Shown: positions 27,273-38,205 of the stretch, piece by piece | How positions within the stretch are numbered: the first letter of the stretch is position 1 | Layout of the letters: every line of letters begins with the position of its first letter | Assembly: GCF_025716875.1 (NCBI RefSeq) | Contig: NZ_JAOVZB010000001.1 | Span: 496,001-560,000, forward strand | Source: Marinomonas sargassi | Lineage (GTDB): Bacteria; Pseudomonadota; Gammaproteobacteria; Pseudomonadales; Marinomonadaceae | DNA: 64,000 nucleotides | Reading direction: 5' to 3' | Made by a program: the position numbers and the translations under genes | Notes under the pieces: model-generated | The model's database searches: none | The model's input: the letters and a program-made list of their open reading frames with translations, nothing else | What the model was told of the DNA's origin: nothing

Positions 27273-27326
27273 GATCCATGTTCACCATAAAGTTGTTAAG
27301 TATTCTCGCTCATTTAACTCTTTCAA

Positions 27327-27360
27327 AACAATAAAAGCCACATAGGTGGCTTTTATTGTT
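27327..27360 (-). terminator. Terminator after cdd and the nucleoside importer operon
   Basis: Perfect 15 bp stem from AACAATAAAAGCCAC with a four-base loop; the 3' arm ends in a T-rich stretch on the minus strand. It lies 38 bp after the cdd stop. Confidence 0.8.
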
Positions 27361-27398
27361 GAATTCAAATGGTTGAGCTTAAAGATAAGAAACTCAGG

Positions 27399-27818
27399 TT
27401 ACCCTAAATTCTCAGGACCAAAGGAGAAAGGCAGTAGCTCTTCCATGCTCAGGGTTTTACGAATGCCCTCAGAGTCACAAACATGTATTTGAGTATCTGG
27501 TGTAGAGAACTCTCGTATCTTTTGACGACAACCACCGCAAGGGGTTACCAGCGCGTCACCTTGTCCCATTACATAGATCTCTTGGATCTTGGTTTCTCCG
27601 TCTAGCACCATGGCAGAGATAGCACCCGCTTCTGCGCAAACACCTTCAGGGTAAGCCGCATTCTCGACATTACAACCTGCGAAAGTTTTTCCGTTTGGGG
27701 TGACCAGTGCCGCACCAACAAAAAACTTAGAGTAAGGCGCATATGCCTTACCCATTGAGGATTTTGCCATTTCAAACAAGGACATATTCATTGTTGGCTC
27801 TTTAGGCTCATTCACCAT
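27399..27818 (-). CDS. cdd: Cytidine deaminase
   Basis: Homotetramer-type enzyme that deaminates cytidine and deoxycytidine to uridine forms. In 139 aa it has NVENAAYPEGVCAEAGAI (Cys-Ala-Glu active site) and the second zinc motif PCGGCRQKIREF. It is the last gene of the importer operon, starting one base after the permease stop (the annotated ATG; an ATG ten codons in is also possible). Its place with a nucleoside importer fits pyrimidine salvage. Confidence 0.92.
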   Translation of the reverse strand: MVNEPKEPTMNMSLFEMAKSSMGKAYAPYSKFFVGAALVTPNGKTFAGCNVENAAYPEGVCAEAGAISAMVLDGETKIQEIYVMGQGDALVTPCGGCRQKIREFSTPDTQIHVCDSEGIRKTLSMEELLPFSFGPENLG

Positions 27819-27819
27819 A

Positions 27820-28788
27820 TTAAGCCCGCTCTTTCACATAAGGTCGGCCTATGGCTTTCGGACCAACCGCTTTACCGATGAAGCCAGCAAGCAGTAATAC
27901 CGTTAATACATAAGGCAATACTTCAATCGCTTGTACAGGCACTTCACCGATACCAGCAATTTCTACACCTTGCATACGAATCGCAAGGGCATCTAGGAAA
28001 CCAAACAGTAAACAAGCAAACAACACAGGTACTGGTCGCCACTTACCAAAGATTAACGCCGCCAAAGCCATGTAGCCTTTACCTGCACTCATGTCTTTTA
28101 GGAAGCCCGCATTGTGAGCGGTGGATAGATAAGCACCTGCAATACCACACAAGATGCCACAAATAATCAAAGCACGGTAACGTACGAAGGCAACGGAAAT
28201 ACCCGCCGTATCAACCGCATGTGGGTTTTCACCAACCGCACGAAGGCGCAAGCCAAAGCGTGTTTTGTAAATTGCCCAATAGGTCGCTGGCACCATCAAG
28301 AAGGCAAGGTACACCAAAATGTTATGGCCACTTAATAGCTCAGAGTAAATGAGACCAATAACGGGCACATCTGCTAAAGCGTCTGCGAAAGGAAGCGTTA
28401 CCGATAAAAAGCGAGCATCGCCCGACAAGGTTGGTGTTTGACCGCCCATGCTGAACCAGTTCATAGATAGGGTAACAGTCAAACCCGCCACAATAGTGTT
28501 GATCGCCACACCCGATACAATGTGATCACCACGGTGAGTAATACAAGCGAAGCCGTGAATCATAGCTAAGAAGACCGACGCTAATACACCAAAGCCAAGG
28601 CCAATCCATGCGGAACCATAAACTGCTGCACCTGCCGCTGCTGCGAAGGCACTGCCTAAAATCTTACCTTCAAGGCCGATGTCTACAATACCTGACCTTT
28701 CTGCGTATAAGCCCGCTAGTGCTGCCAAGATCAAAGGGGCAGAAACTCGCATGGTCGCATCTAACATAAGTATTAATGTTTCAAACAT
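27820..28788 (-). CDS. Nucleoside ABC transporter permease (second)
   Basis: One of the two permeases of a BMP-type nucleoside importer, 322 aa with about nine hydrophobic segments. Typical blocks are ILAALAGLYAERSGIVDIGLEG, VAINTIVAGLT, GLRLRAVGENPHAVDTAGI and GKGYMALAALIFGKWRP. It matches the NupQ/YufQ side of the family. The start is 9 bp after the first permease stop. Partner of the adjacent permease and ATPase. Confidence 0.9.
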   Translation of the reverse strand: MFETLILMLDATMRVSAPLILAALAGLYAERSGIVDIGLEGKILGSAFAAAAGAAVYGSAWIGLGFGVLASVFLAMIHGFACITHRGDHIVSGVAINTIVAGLTVTLSMNWFSMGGQTPTLSGDARFLSVTLPFADALADVPVIGLIYSELLSGHNILVYLAFLMVPATYWAIYKTRFGLRLRAVGENPHAVDTAGISVAFVRYRALIICGILCGIAGAYLSTAHNAGFLKDMSAGKGYMALAALIFGKWRPVPVLFACLLFGFLDALAIRMQGVEIAGIGEVPVQAIEVLPYVLTVLLLAGFIGKAVGPKAIGRPYVKERA

Positions 28789-28797
28789 GATTCTCTC

Positions 28798-29895
28798 CTA
28801 CGCCACTGCTCTGCGAATAAAAAAGCCTTCGATACGGTCTTTGAACATGTGTTCAAGCGCACCAGAGAACAAAATAACCAAACCTTGAATCACGATAACG
28901 ATCTCAGGAGTGATAGTTGGAATTTCAAACGCCAGCTCAGAACCACCTTGGTATAAAGCACCAAACAAGATGGCCGCCATAATGATACCAATAGGGTGGT
29001 TACGTCCCATCAAGGACACAGCAATACCAGCAAAACCATAACCAGCAGTAAAGTTGAGCAGCAAACTGTGGTTAGCCCCCATAATTTCGTTAACGCCAAC
29101 AAAGCCTGCTAAACCACCTGAAATTAACATCGCCCAAATAGTAACTTTGGCGGTATCAATACCTGCGTATTTCGCAGCAGTTGGATTCGTTCCCAGAGTC
29201 CTTAATTGGTAGCCCCAACGGGTGTGCCACAACAAAGCCCAGACTAAAACACAACAAACCAATGCCAGTACAAAGGCAAGGTTTAATGGTGCGTAACCAA
29301 TATCAATACCAAGAGGAGCCAGAATATCGCTGAGGTGAGGTAACCATGCACTTTCTTCGAAAGTACGGCTGTTCGCTGCCATACGGCCTTCTTCTTTTAA
29401 CCAGTTCACGATGAGGTAAACCATTAAAGAAGACGCAATAAAGTTAAACATGATGGTGGTGATAACAATGTGGCTACCACGACGAGCTTGCAGGTAAGCA
29501 GGCACATAAGCCCATGCTGCACCAAAAGCCGCGGCACCTAAAATGGCCAATGGCGCGATAATATACAAAGGCATAGTGTGATCTAGGGATAAACACACAA
29601 GACCCACACCCAAACCACCGATGTAAGCTTGCCCTTCACCACCTATGTTGAACAAGCCACCTTTAAAAGCGACAGAAACCGCTAAGCCAGTAAAGATAAG
29701 GTTAGTAGCGTAATACAAGGTATAAGCGATACCTTCGTTATAGCCAAACGCACCGTAAATTAGAAAACTTGCCGCTTCAATTGGGTCTTCACCTATGGCT
29801 AGGATAACCAAACCTGAAACAACAAAAGCCAACAGAATATTGAGGAAAGGAATAAGCGCAAGGTTCACCCAAGCAGGTACTTTTGCCTGACTCAT
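28798..29895 (-). CDS. Nucleoside ABC transporter permease (first)
   Basis: First permease, 365 aa, the NupP/YufP side of the family, with about ten hydrophobic segments. Motifs are FNIGGEGQAYIGG, ARRGSHIVITTIMFNFIASSLM, YQLRTLGTNPTAAKYAGID and NEIMGANHSLLLNF, GYGFAGIAVSLMGRNHP. Its start overlaps the ATPase stop by 4 bp (29892-29895), indicating translational coupling. It works as heterodimer with the next permease. Confidence 0.9.
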   Translation of the reverse strand: MSQAKVPAWVNLALIPFLNILLAFVVSGLVILAIGEDPIEAASFLIYGAFGYNEGIAYTLYYATNLIFTGLAVSVAFKGGLFNIGGEGQAYIGGLGVGLVCLSLDHTMPLYIIAPLAILGAAAFGAAWAYVPAYLQARRGSHIVITTIMFNFIASSLMVYLIVNWLKEEGRMAANSRTFEESAWLPHLSDILAPLGIDIGYAPLNLAFVLALVCCVLVWALLWHTRWGYQLRTLGTNPTAAKYAGIDTAKVTIWAMLISGGLAGFVGVNEIMGANHSLLLNFTAGYGFAGIAVSLMGRNHPIGIIMAAILFGALYQGGSELAFEIPTITPEIVIVIQGLVILFSGALEHMFKDRIEGFFIRRAVA

Positions 29896-31460
29896 GCGGA
29901 TTCTCCTTTTTGATTTTCTTGCTCTTCTTTATTGAAGGCATTCGCCATCATCAAACCTAGCGTACGTTCGTCTGCGTCTTTAGCGTCTAACTCACCGACA
30001 ACCGCACCATCAAACATCACAATAATGCGATCACTTAGTGCCATAATTTCGTCCAATTCTACCGAGACTAGTAAGATTGCTTTTCCTGAGTCTCTTAATT
30101 TCACTATCTGTTCATGGATATTTTCAATTGCCCCAATGTCTACACCTCGTGTTGGCTGGCCAATCAAAAGGATGTCTGGGTTTTGCTCTACTTCACGAGC
30201 GATAACAATTTTTTGCTGATTACCACCAGAGAAGTTGGCGGTTTTTAAATGTGGGTTTGGTGGACGAACATCCCAATCCGCCATACGCTGGTTACATTCG
30301 TCTATCATCACCTTGCGGTTCATCAAGACTTTGCCGTTGTAGTCTGAAGAATTGTGGTAACCCAATACAGCCGCTTCATAAGCTTCAAAGCCTGTTACCA
30401 AGCCCATTTTATGTCTGTCTTCTGGCACATGTGCCATTTTCAAGCCACGCATTTGGGCCGCATCTTTCGGTGCTTTTGCGGTGATAACTTGGCCTGCAAC
30501 ATGTAGCTCACCTTCTGTCATAGGCTCAATGCCCGACAGCACATTTAGCAGCTCACTTTGTCCATTGCCAGATACACCAGCAATACCAACAATTTCACCG
30601 GCACGTAACTCTAAATTGATATTTTTCAGGCGCTTTACACCTTGCTTATCGTACTGAGAAATATTTTTAGCCGATAAGAAAACATCGCTTGGTGTCGCTT
30701 CGTCTTTATCTACCGTAAGACGAACTTTTTTACCTACCATTAATTCCGCTAGCTCTTCTTTGCTTGTCTTAGCGGTTTCACGGTGGGCAACCATTTGTCC
30801 TTGTCGCATGACAGAAACATTGTCTGTCGATGCCAGAATCTCACGCAATTTGTGCGTAATAAGCAATACAGTAACGCCTTGCTCTTTTAGGGCATCCAAG
30901 ATTCTAAATAAATGATCGGCTTCTTGCGGGGTTAACACACCCGTTGGCTCATCAAGAATCAGAATACGAGCACCACGATATAAGGCTTTTAGGATCTCAA
31001 CACGTTGCTGTAGACCAACAGGTAAGTCTTCCACTATCGCATCAACATCAATGTCTAAGCTGTATTCTTGGGCAAGTCGTTGTAATTCAACGCGAGCGGT
31101 TTCAACACCCTCTTTTAGCAAGGCTCCACCCTCAGCACCCAAGATGACGTTTTCCAGAACGCTAAAGTTTTCCACCAACATAAAGTGCTGATGCACCATA
31201 CCTATGCCTGCGTTAATCGCATCTTGTGAGTTATGGATATCAATACGCTTTCCATCGACTTCAATGTAACCCGTATCTGCTTCATAGAAGCCATAGATGA
31301 TACTCATTAGTGTCGATTTACCTGCACCGTTCTCACCAATAATGCCGTGAACTGTGCCTGCTGGAACTTGCAAACAAATATCTTTGTTGGCTTGAACCGC
31401 CCCAAAGCGCTTGCTGATATCTCGCAACTCAATTGCGTATGGCGTTGTGTCTGTAGTCAT
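29892..31460 (-). CDS. Nucleoside ABC transporter ATP-binding protein (double-domain)
   Basis: A 522 aa protein with two ABC ATPase domains, as usual for BMP-family importers (NupO/YufO). The first half has Walker A GENGAGKST and Walker B LILDEPTGVL; its signature is degenerate (DLPVGLQQRVEI). The second half has GVSGNGQSELL in place of a canonical Walker A and a FSGGNQQKIVIAREV signature. This asymmetry is normal for the family. Start at 31460; the region before it holds a terminator-like hairpin that separates it from the binding protein. Confidence 0.9.
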   Translation of the reverse strand: MTTDTTPYAIELRDISKRFGAVQANKDICLQVPAGTVHGIIGENGAGKSTLMSIIYGFYEADTGYIEVDGKRIDIHNSQDAINAGIGMVHQHFMLVENFSVLENVILGAEGGALLKEGVETARVELQRLAQEYSLDIDVDAIVEDLPVGLQQRVEILKALYRGARILILDEPTGVLTPQEADHLFRILDALKEQGVTVLLITHKLREILASTDNVSVMRQGQMVAHRETAKTSKEELAELMVGKKVRLTVDKDEATPSDVFLSAKNISQYDKQGVKRLKNINLELRAGEIVGIAGVSGNGQSELLNVLSGIEPMTEGELHVAGQVITAKAPKDAAQMRGLKMAHVPEDRHKMGLVTGFEAYEAAVLGYHNSSDYNGKVLMNRKVMIDECNQRMADWDVRPPNPHLKTANFSGGNQQKIVIAREVEQNPDILLIGQPTRGVDIGAIENIHEQIVKLRDSGKAILLVSVELDEIMALSDRIIVMFDGAVVGELDAKDADERTLGLMMANAFNKEEQENQKGESA

Positions 31461-31604
31461 ATCTGTATGTCGTTATCTGCTGAAGTGAAACACTAAAAGT
31501 CCATTTGGAAACAGCTCAAAATGAAAATTCTTGATGTTTTATAAACACTCAATATCACCGACTAAAAACTATTCAGAATAGCTTAGTAGGTGAAAACATT
31601 TACA

Positions 31605-31643
31605 CAAAAAAAACAGCTATTCACCCTAGGCGAATAGCTGTTT
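31605..31643 (-). terminator. Intra-operon terminator between nucleoside binding protein and ATPase
   Basis: Stem AAACAGCTATTC/GAATAGCTGTTT with a short loop, then eight T on the minus strand. It starts about 12 bp after the binding-protein stop and 145 bp before the ATPase start. Confidence 0.82.
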
Positions 31644-31655
31644 CTATTTTATGTC

Positions 31656-32645
31656 TTAGTAAGTACAAGTACTGTCTGACATGTAGTCATGCACTTTAAT
31701 GTCACCACTGATGATTTTGCTGCGAATGTCTTCAACTTTCGCTTTCATCTCAGCGGTTACAAGGCTTGCGTTGTTGTCATCAAGAGCCCAATCAACACCG
31801 CCTTCTGCTAAACCAAGAACAACGATACCTGATTTCCAAGTACCCATTTCAGCATCTTTGTATGTGTTGTACGCCGCTTGGTCAACACGCTTAACCATAG
31901 ACGTTAGCATAGTACCTGGCTGGATATGGTTTTGGTTGGAATCTACACCAATCGCAAATTTACCTTCGTCTTTTGCTGCTTGGTACACACCGATACCAGT
32001 ACCACCTGCTGCTGCGAAGACAACGTCAGCGCCTTGAGAGAATTGGCTTTTCGCAAGTTCAGAACCTTTAGTTGGATCGTTAAAGGCAGCACCTGTAGAA
32101 CCCGTCATGTTTTGTAGAACCGTTGCGCTAGAAGATACGTATTTAGCACCTTGCTCGTAACCACAACCAAAACGACGAATTAGAGGGATATCCATTCCAC
32201 CAACAAAACCTACAGCATCTGTTTTAGACGCCATTGCTGCCAATGCACCAACAACGAAAGAACCTTCATGCTCTTTAAACACAACAGACTGAACGTTTGG
32301 TAGGTCGATTACACCATCAATGATAGTGAACTTAACATCTGGAAAATCTTTCGCTACTTTCTCTACTGCTGACGTCATGTTAAAACCAACAGAAACGATT
32401 GGAGAGTAACCACGAGTCGCAAGACGACGAAGACCTTGTTCTACCTGAGCTTCATTCTTTGGTTCAAATTCACGAACTTGAATTTTGCTTTCCGCTGTGT
32501 ATTTTTTAACGCCGTTATAAACGCCTTCGTTAAATGATTTATCGAATTTACCAGCTTGGTCGTAAACAACAGCTGGATCTGCCGCACTAACCATAGTTGA
32601 TGAGATGGCTAACGCCGTAAGAGACGCTACAAATACACCCTTCAT
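31656..32645 (-). CDS. BMP family nucleoside-binding protein
   Basis: Periplasmic or lipid-free receptor for nucleosides, 329 aa with signal peptide (about 1-21, ending TMVSA). Family blocks: YDQAGKFDKSFNEGVYNGVKK, GFNMTSAVEKVA, FKEHEGSFVVGALAAM, GFVGGMDIPLIRRFGCGYEQGA and GVDSNQNHIQPGTMLTSMVKR. No lipobox is visible, unlike Gram-positive BmpA. It is the first gene of the operon and is followed by a strong terminator, so it should be the most abundant product. The ligand is inferred from the family and from the cdd neighbour. Confidence 0.88.
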   Translation of the reverse strand: MKGVFVASLTALAISSTMVSAADPAVVYDQAGKFDKSFNEGVYNGVKKYTAESKIQVREFEPKNEAQVEQGLRRLATRGYSPIVSVGFNMTSAVEKVAKDFPDVKFTIIDGVIDLPNVQSVVFKEHEGSFVVGALAAMASKTDAVGFVGGMDIPLIRRFGCGYEQGAKYVSSSATVLQNMTGSTGAAFNDPTKGSELAKSQFSQGADVVFAAAGGTGIGVYQAAKDEGKFAIGVDSNQNHIQPGTMLTSMVKRVDQAAYNTYKDAEMGTWKSGIVVLGLAEGGVDWALDDNNASLVTAEMKAKVEDIRSKIISGDIKVHDYMSDSTCTY

Positions 32646-32700
32646 TCCAATACCCCTTTAGTAAGTTATTCAAACCAAAAATTATAATGTTTTTACAATC

Positions 32701-32716
32701 TTGCCTAACTGGTCAA
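32701..32716 (-). promoter_or_regulatory. RutR-like operator candidate upstream of the nucleoside importer
   Basis: On the minus strand TTGACCAGTTAGGCAA matches the RutR motif TTGACCA-N2-TGGTCAA in 12 of 14 fixed positions. It is 56-71 bp upstream of the binding-protein start, near the -35 region of a TATAAT-like -10 at 32681-32686. RutR is a uracil/thymine-sensing TetR regulator in E. coli; here the regulator is not in the window. Confidence 0.4.
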
Positions 32717-32917
32717 AATAAACCGAATTGATTAATACTGCAATCCTATATACAAAGATTGCGTTACATTTTTGCTATCAGCAGTCATTATTCCATCAAA
32801 AGTAGCGTAATTATTGTAGAACACGCCAAAACTTTCTGTTTTCTTTTTGCCAATCCGATTAATCAGCAATTTTTATACCTAAGAGGCATATTGGCCAAGC
32901 ATTGAATAAAAATAATG

Positions 32918-33736
32918 CTAAGTTTGGCAATGGGAACAATAGACAGTGCTGCGCTGCGCCAGACGAATTTCCTTTAGAGGCCTTTCACAGCTGACACAGG
33001 GTTTATCCGCTCGCCCATAAACGGAGAGCTCTTGTTTGAAGTAACCCGGTTTACCATCACCACCAACAAAGTCTTTTAATGTCGTTCCGCCTTGCTCAAT
33101 AGCAGCAGCAAGCACCACTTTAATGCACTCTACTAATACCTTTAGTCGTGCCTTACTAATATTGCCCGCCATGCGATTCGGTTTTATGCCGGCTTTAAAT
33201 AAGGCTTCATTGGCATAGATGTTACCCACACCCACTACAACCTTACTGTCCATAATAAAAGTCTTAATCGGCACTTTACGACCTTTGGCTTTGTTGTGTA
33301 GAAGCTCCACATCAAACTCATCCGACAAAGGTTCTGGACCTAGATGGCTTAACAAGTCGTGAGTCGTCCAATTTTCGGTTGTCCATAAGATAGCACCAAA
33401 GCGTCGCGGGTCTGTATAACGAAGCCAATTTCCATTATCAGAAAATTGAAAATCAACATGATCGTGAAAAAGTGGCGGCGTGCCCTCTGGCACAAAGTAC
33501 AAGCTGCCAGACATACCAAGGTGAATAATCAAAGTGCCCTTGGCAGTATGCACACCTATGTATTTTCCCCGTCGAGTCAGATTGATTATTTCCTGCCCAA
33601 CCATGTCACTCGTTAATTCATCGGGAATCGGCCAACGTAGCTTAGGCTGGCGGATATCTATCTTTGACACAGTTCGGCCAACTAGGTTGGATTCAATACC
33701 ACGCAAGGTGGTTTCTACCTCGGGTAATTCAGGCAT
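32918..33736 (-). CDS. mutM: Formamidopyrimidine-DNA glycosylase
   Basis: Base excision repair enzyme that removes 8-oxoguanine and formamidopyrimidines. About 272 aa from PELPEVETTLRG: the Pro after the start Met is the Schiff-base nucleophile and Glu3 is the catalytic acid. Lys in RRGKYIG, the helix-two-turn-helix GVGNIYANEALF and the zinc finger CVSCERPLKEI...YCSHC are all seen, with the conserved Arg in QRSTVYC. The start at 33736 is forced by the required Pro2; the open frame runs five codons further. Confidence 0.95.
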   Translation of the reverse strand: MPELPEVETTLRGIESNLVGRTVSKIDIRQPKLRWPIPDELTSDMVGQEIINLTRRGKYIGVHTAKGTLIIHLGMSGSLYFVPEGTPPLFHDHVDFQFSDNGNWLRYTDPRRFGAILWTTENWTTHDLLSHLGPEPLSDEFDVELLHNKAKGRKVPIKTFIMDSKVVVGVGNIYANEALFKAGIKPNRMAGNISKARLKVLVECIKVVLAAAIEQGGTTLKDFVGGDGKPGYFKQELSVYGRADKPCVSCERPLKEIRLAQRSTVYCSHCQT

Positions 33737-33803
33737 GAAATGCTCCCACAAATAAAACGTACCATAACGAAAAACTAGCCAATATATCCACTTACCAATA
33801 GAT

Positions 33804-33838
33804 AAAAAAAAACCGACTCAAATGAGTCGGTTTTTTTT
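33804..33838. terminator. Bidirectional terminator between rpmG and mutM
   Basis: Stem ACCGACTC/GAGTCGGT with flanking A and T runs (about eight T on each strand side), 24 bp after the rpmG stop. A strong intrinsic terminator for rpmB-rpmG. Confidence 0.88.
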
Positions 33839-33861
33839 AACAAGCTTGCAGGAAACAAAAA

Positions 33862-34032
33862 TTATTTAATTTTCGCTTCTTTATACATAACGTGTTTACG
33901 AACAACTGGGTCAAACTTTTTCATTTCAAGTTTGTCAGGAGTATTACGCTTGTTCTTGTCAGTTGTGTAAAAGTGACCAGTACCAGCGGAAGATACCATG
34001 CGAATTAAATCGCGAGCGCCTTTAGAAGCCAT
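33862..34032 (-). CDS. rpmG: 50S ribosomal protein L33
   Basis: 56 aa, read by translating the minus strand: begins [20 protein letters not shown], ends [10 protein letters not shown]. It contains [19 protein letters not shown], the core of L33. There are no CxxC pairs, so it is the zinc-independent form. It lies 11 bp after rpmB, the usual rpmB-rpmG pair. Confidence 0.95.
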   Translation of the reverse strand: MASKGARDLIRMVSSAGTGHFYTTDKNKRNTPDKLEMKKFDPVVRKHVMYKEAKIK

Positions 34033-34043
34033 GATTCAGATCC

Positions 34044-34280
34044 TTATACTTTTTCGCCATTGGCACGAATTTCAGCAAGAACTGAATCAATACCTTTTTT
34101 ATCGATAATACGCATACCTTTAGAAGATACACGAAGACGGATGAAACGGTTTTCACTTTCAACCCAAAAACGGTGCCAGTGAAGGTTTGGCAAAAAACGA
34201 CGTTTTGTACGACGTTTTGAGTGAGAAACGTTGTTACCTGTAACAGGACGCTTCCCAGTAACTTGACATACGCGAGACAT
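34044..34280 (-). CDS. rpmB: 50S ribosomal protein L28
   Basis: 78 aa, starting [20 protein letters not shown] and ending [16 protein letters not shown], nearly the E. coli length. [18 protein letters not shown] is the core. An open frame extends 30 codons upstream but has no similarity to the family, so the ATG at 34280 is chosen. It is paired with rpmG and shares its terminator; the promoter is in the preceding 177 bp. Confidence 0.95.
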   Translation of the reverse strand: MSRVCQVTGKRPVTGNNVSHSKRRTKRRFLPNLHWHRFWVESENRFIRLRVSSKGMRIIDKKGIDSVLAEIRANGEKV

Positions 34281-34457
34281 AATTAAATACCTTTTGCTAT
34301 CCAGAAATTGTTGGAAGTAGTTCACTTCCTCAGGCGGAGCATGGTTCCGAATGAACCAAATAAATCCCATACCGAGGATATAGCGGCGCGAATTCTCCCA
34401 TAAGACCGCCCTGCAAGCAAACCTTTTGTTAAAAAATGATCAACTAGCAAACAAAAC

Positions 34458-35132
34458 CTAGATCAGCCCCCTTTCCGCCAAGGATACTGGGGCAGCATCG
34501 CCCACAACAAAGTGATCTAACAGTCTAACTTCAACAAGATTCAGTGCATCTTTTATTCTGGAGGTAATGGATATATCCGCTTGGCTTGGTTCGGCTACAC
34601 CGCTTGGGTGGTTGTGAGCTAGAATTACAGCGGCCGCATTGTACTGCAACGCTGCTTTTACCACTTCCCTTGGATAAACAGCTGCAGCATCTATGGTGCC
34701 CATAAAAAGCTCTTGGTAACGAATTAATCTATGTTGGGTATCCAGAAAAAGTACAGCGAAGATTTCTCGCTGGGAGTGACGCAATTGAGAAGAAAGATAA
34801 GCCCGCACATGCTCAGCATTATTAAATACTGTCTCTCGGGAAAGCTGTTCTTTCAGGTGACGCTTCGACATTTCCAAAACAGCCTGTAATTGGGTGTATT
34901 TAGCATCTCCCAAACCAAAACCTTTACAAAAATCTTCACGACTGGCCGACATTAGGGAACGTAATCCGCCAAATTCGGTCAATACCTGTCGAGCAAGCTC
35001 AACAGCACTAATTCCTTGTGTTCCTGTTCTTAAGAAAATCGCCAATAGTTCTGCATCACTCAACGCCTGTGCGCCCTGATGAATGAGCTTTTCTCTTGGC
35101 CTTTCTTGTTCAGGCCAGTGCTTTATACTCAT
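34458..35132 (-). CDS. radC: RadC family protein (JAB/MPN domain)
   Basis: 224 aa, as in E. coli RadC. N-terminal helix-hairpin-helix-like region ([19 protein letters not shown]) and C-terminal JAB metal site (Glu in [12 protein letters not shown] and the [14 protein letters not shown] motif). Despite its name, a role in recombination repair is not supported in E. coli; the enzyme function is unknown. It neighbours rpmBG and coaBC in the conserved order of many gammaproteobacteria. Divergent from coaBC. Confidence 0.92.
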   Translation of the reverse strand: MSIKHWPEQERPREKLIHQGAQALSDAELLAIFLRTGTQGISAVELARQVLTEFGGLRSLMSASREDFCKGFGLGDAKYTQLQAVLEMSKRHLKEQLSRETVFNNAEHVRAYLSSQLRHSQREIFAVLFLDTQHRLIRYQELFMGTIDAAAVYPREVVKAALQYNAAAVILAHNHPSGVAEPSQADISITSRIKDALNLVEVRLLDHFVVGDAAPVSLAERGLI

Positions 35133-35269
35133 GATCTACTCCTTGATCCATGATAGTCTTGCTGTAACTTAATCAGTCGCCATTAGTTAATAATGGGCTG
35201 CAATATAAAGAAGCGACTCCGTCCTCTTTATTAAACTTAATCCAATACAAAAGAAGTTGAGAAGTTTTT

Positions 35270-36499
35270 ATGTCAGACCTAACTCAGAAACGCATTCTGC
35301 TCGGCATTACGGGTGGAATTGCTGCTTATAAAAGCATTGAGTTAATTCGCTTGCTAACGAAAGCGGGTGCAGAAGTCCAAGTGGTATTAACCGAAGGCGC
35401 AAAAGCCTTTGTGACTGAAATGACATTACAGGCCGTTTCTGGGAATCCTGTTCGTAGCACTATTCTGGATCCCAATGCTGAAGCAGGAATGGGCCATATT
35501 GAATTAGCCAAATGGGCTGATCTCATTGTGATAGCTCCAGCATCAGCAGACTTTATGGCACGCTATGCACAAGGCATGGCAAACGACTTATTAAGTACGC
35601 TTTGTCTAGCAACAGAAGCTCCTGTCTTGCTCGCACCCGCTATGAACCAAGCCATGTGGCGACATGCTGCAACGCAAGCCAACACAAAAACATTACTTAG
35701 CCGTGGCGTACTAATGGAAGGTCCAGCTGATGGAGCGCAAGCGTGTGGCGATATTGGCCCGGGGCGAATGAGTGAACCTGAAGCCATTTACATTGCCATA
35801 TCAAAATATTTCCACGCTAAACAAATCCCTCAGGCCTTAGCAGGTCAACATTGGGTTATTACCGCTGGACCGACCATGGAAGCGATTGACCCTGTACGCT
35901 ACATAAGCAATCACAGTTCAGGAAAAATGGGCTACGCCCTTGCGGCATCGGCAATAAGTCGTGGCGCTACTGTCACCTTAGTCAGCGGCCCAGTGCAATG
36001 CACTCCTCCCGCTGGCGTTAATTTAATAAAGGTAAAAAGTGCTGACGAAATGTTAGCGGCCTGTGAAAGTAATATGGATACACCCGCTAGCGTGTTCATT
36101 GGCGCTGCCGCCGTAGCCGATTTTAAAATGAAGACGGCAACTGACCAAAAAATGAAGAAAACATCAGACTCAGATGAAATGCAGCTCACATTGGTCAAAA
36201 ATCCAGATATCATTGCCACGTTAGCGCAAGATAAGCGCGCCAACATCATGGTGGGGTTTGCCGCAGAAACGCAGAATGTAATTGATTACGCTAAAAGTAA
36301 ATTGGAACGTAAAGGGCTCGATATTATTATTGCTAATGACGTGTCCCGCGCAGACATTGGTTTTAATCAAGATGAAAACCAAGTTACTGTCATTACTAAA
36401 CAAACATCTTGGGAACCTGCAAAAGCCGCTAAAAGTGAACTAGCGAATCAGCTAGTCGACTTCATTTGTCAGCATTCCCAATCCACCCCATCGAATTGA
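35270..36499 (+). CDS. coaBC: Bifunctional phosphopantothenoylcysteine decarboxylase/synthetase
   Basis: Coenzyme A synthesis: CoaC (flavoprotein decarboxylase, about residues 1-190) and CoaB (CTP-dependent ligase, about 195-405). [17 protein letters not shown] at the N-terminus, PAMNQAMW (active site Asn and Met), and then [26 protein letters not shown] of CoaB; the Lys in MKMKTA follows. Usual length near 400. The first gene of the run coaBC-dut. Confidence 0.95.
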   Translation: MSDLTQKRILLGITGGIAAYKSIELIRLLTKAGAEVQVVLTEGAKAFVTEMTLQAVSGNPVRSTILDPNAEAGMGHIELAKWADLIVIAPASADFMARYAQGMANDLLSTLCLATEAPVLLAPAMNQAMWRHAATQANTKTLLSRGVLMEGPADGAQACGDIGPGRMSEPEAIYIAISKYFHAKQIPQALAGQHWVITAGPTMEAIDPVRYISNHSSGKMGYALAASAISRGATVTLVSGPVQCTPPAGVNLIKVKSADEMLAACESNMDTPASVFIGAAAVADFKMKTATDQKMKKTSDSDEMQLTLVKNPDIIATLAQDKRANIMVGFAAETQNVIDYAKSKLERKGLDIIIANDVSRADIGFNQDENQVTVITKQTSWEPAKAAKSELANQLVDFICQHSQSTPSN

Positions 36500-36513
36500 G
36501 AAAAGAGAGCAGC

Positions 36514-36972
36514 ATGAAACAAGCAATTCAACTAAAAATACTAAGCGACAAAATCGGCAACGAAATCCCAATGCCAACTTATGCCACAGAAGGTTCAGCG
36601 GGGTTAGACCTTCGCGCTTGCCTTGACGAAAGCATTGAATTGGCACCGGGCGATACCACTTTATTACCTACGGGTTTATCCATTTTCATCCAAGACCCAA
36701 ACCTAGCCGCGACTATCTTGCCTCGCTCCGGTTTAGGCCATAAGCACGGTATCGTTTTAGGTAACCTTGTCGGCTTAATTGATTCTGACTACCAAGGTGA
36801 GCTGATGGTTTCCTGCTGGAACCGAGGCAAAACCAGTTTTACTATCGAACCCGGTGAGCGTGTCGCGCAGCTTGTTTTGCTCCCCGTGGTACAAGCCGAA
36901 TTTGATATTGTGACTGAGTTTGAAAAGACAGAACGTGGTGAAGGCGGCTTTGGTCATACAGGCACTAAATAG
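36514..36972 (+). CDS. dut: dUTP diphosphatase
   Basis: Hydrolyses dUTP to dUMP and keeps uracil out of DNA. About 152 aa from [10 protein letters not shown]. Conserved motifs: [10 protein letters not shown] (motif 1), [29 protein letters not shown] (2 and 3), [11 protein letters not shown] (4) and the C-terminal GFGHTGTK loop (5). It starts 14 bp after coaBC; a longer frame overlaps coaBC and is not used. Homotrimer. Confidence 0.94.
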   Translation: MKQAIQLKILSDKIGNEIPMPTYATEGSAGLDLRACLDESIELAPGDTTLLPTGLSIFIQDPNLAATILPRSGLGHKHGIVLGNLVGLIDSDYQGELMVSCWNRGKTSFTIEPGERVAQLVLLPVVQAEFDIVTEFEKTERGEGGFGHTGTK

Positions 36973-36998
36973 CCAAAAACCTTTATCAGTCAAGTATT

Positions 36999-37043
36999 AA
37001 GGCCTTTAAAATGATGAGTTTTTCTCACCTTTTTAAAGGCCTT
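36999..37043 (+). terminator. Hairpin after dut
   Basis: Thirteen-bp stem AAGGCCTTTAAAA paired with TTTTAAAGGCCTT and a 19-base loop, 26 bp after the dut stop. Rather AT-rich and without a clear T tail, so its strength is uncertain. Confidence 0.5.
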
Positions 37044-37230
37044 GATCAAATTCTCTAATCTTTTTGCTTCGCTAAAAAAAATATTCACTTTTAAATACCT
37101 GAACATCTATATTTTCATACAAATACTTATAGAGTATCCCTCTCGATCACGTTATTATTCCCTCTCTAAGTGGTTGCTCACACTCGCTCGCCATCACGGC
37201 TACCAGAGCTTCATTCCCGCAACCAAATAA

Positions 37231-38166
<936 letters not shown>

Positions 38167-38205
38167 AAGAACATTCACAAATATAGTAGAACGCTGGATA
38201 CGATC

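Noticed and set aside
37042-37230. 62-codon frame between dut and argB
   Set aside because: Overlaps the dut terminator stem, is AT-rich with Phe/Lys/Ile runs and has no ribosome site; most likely non-coding.
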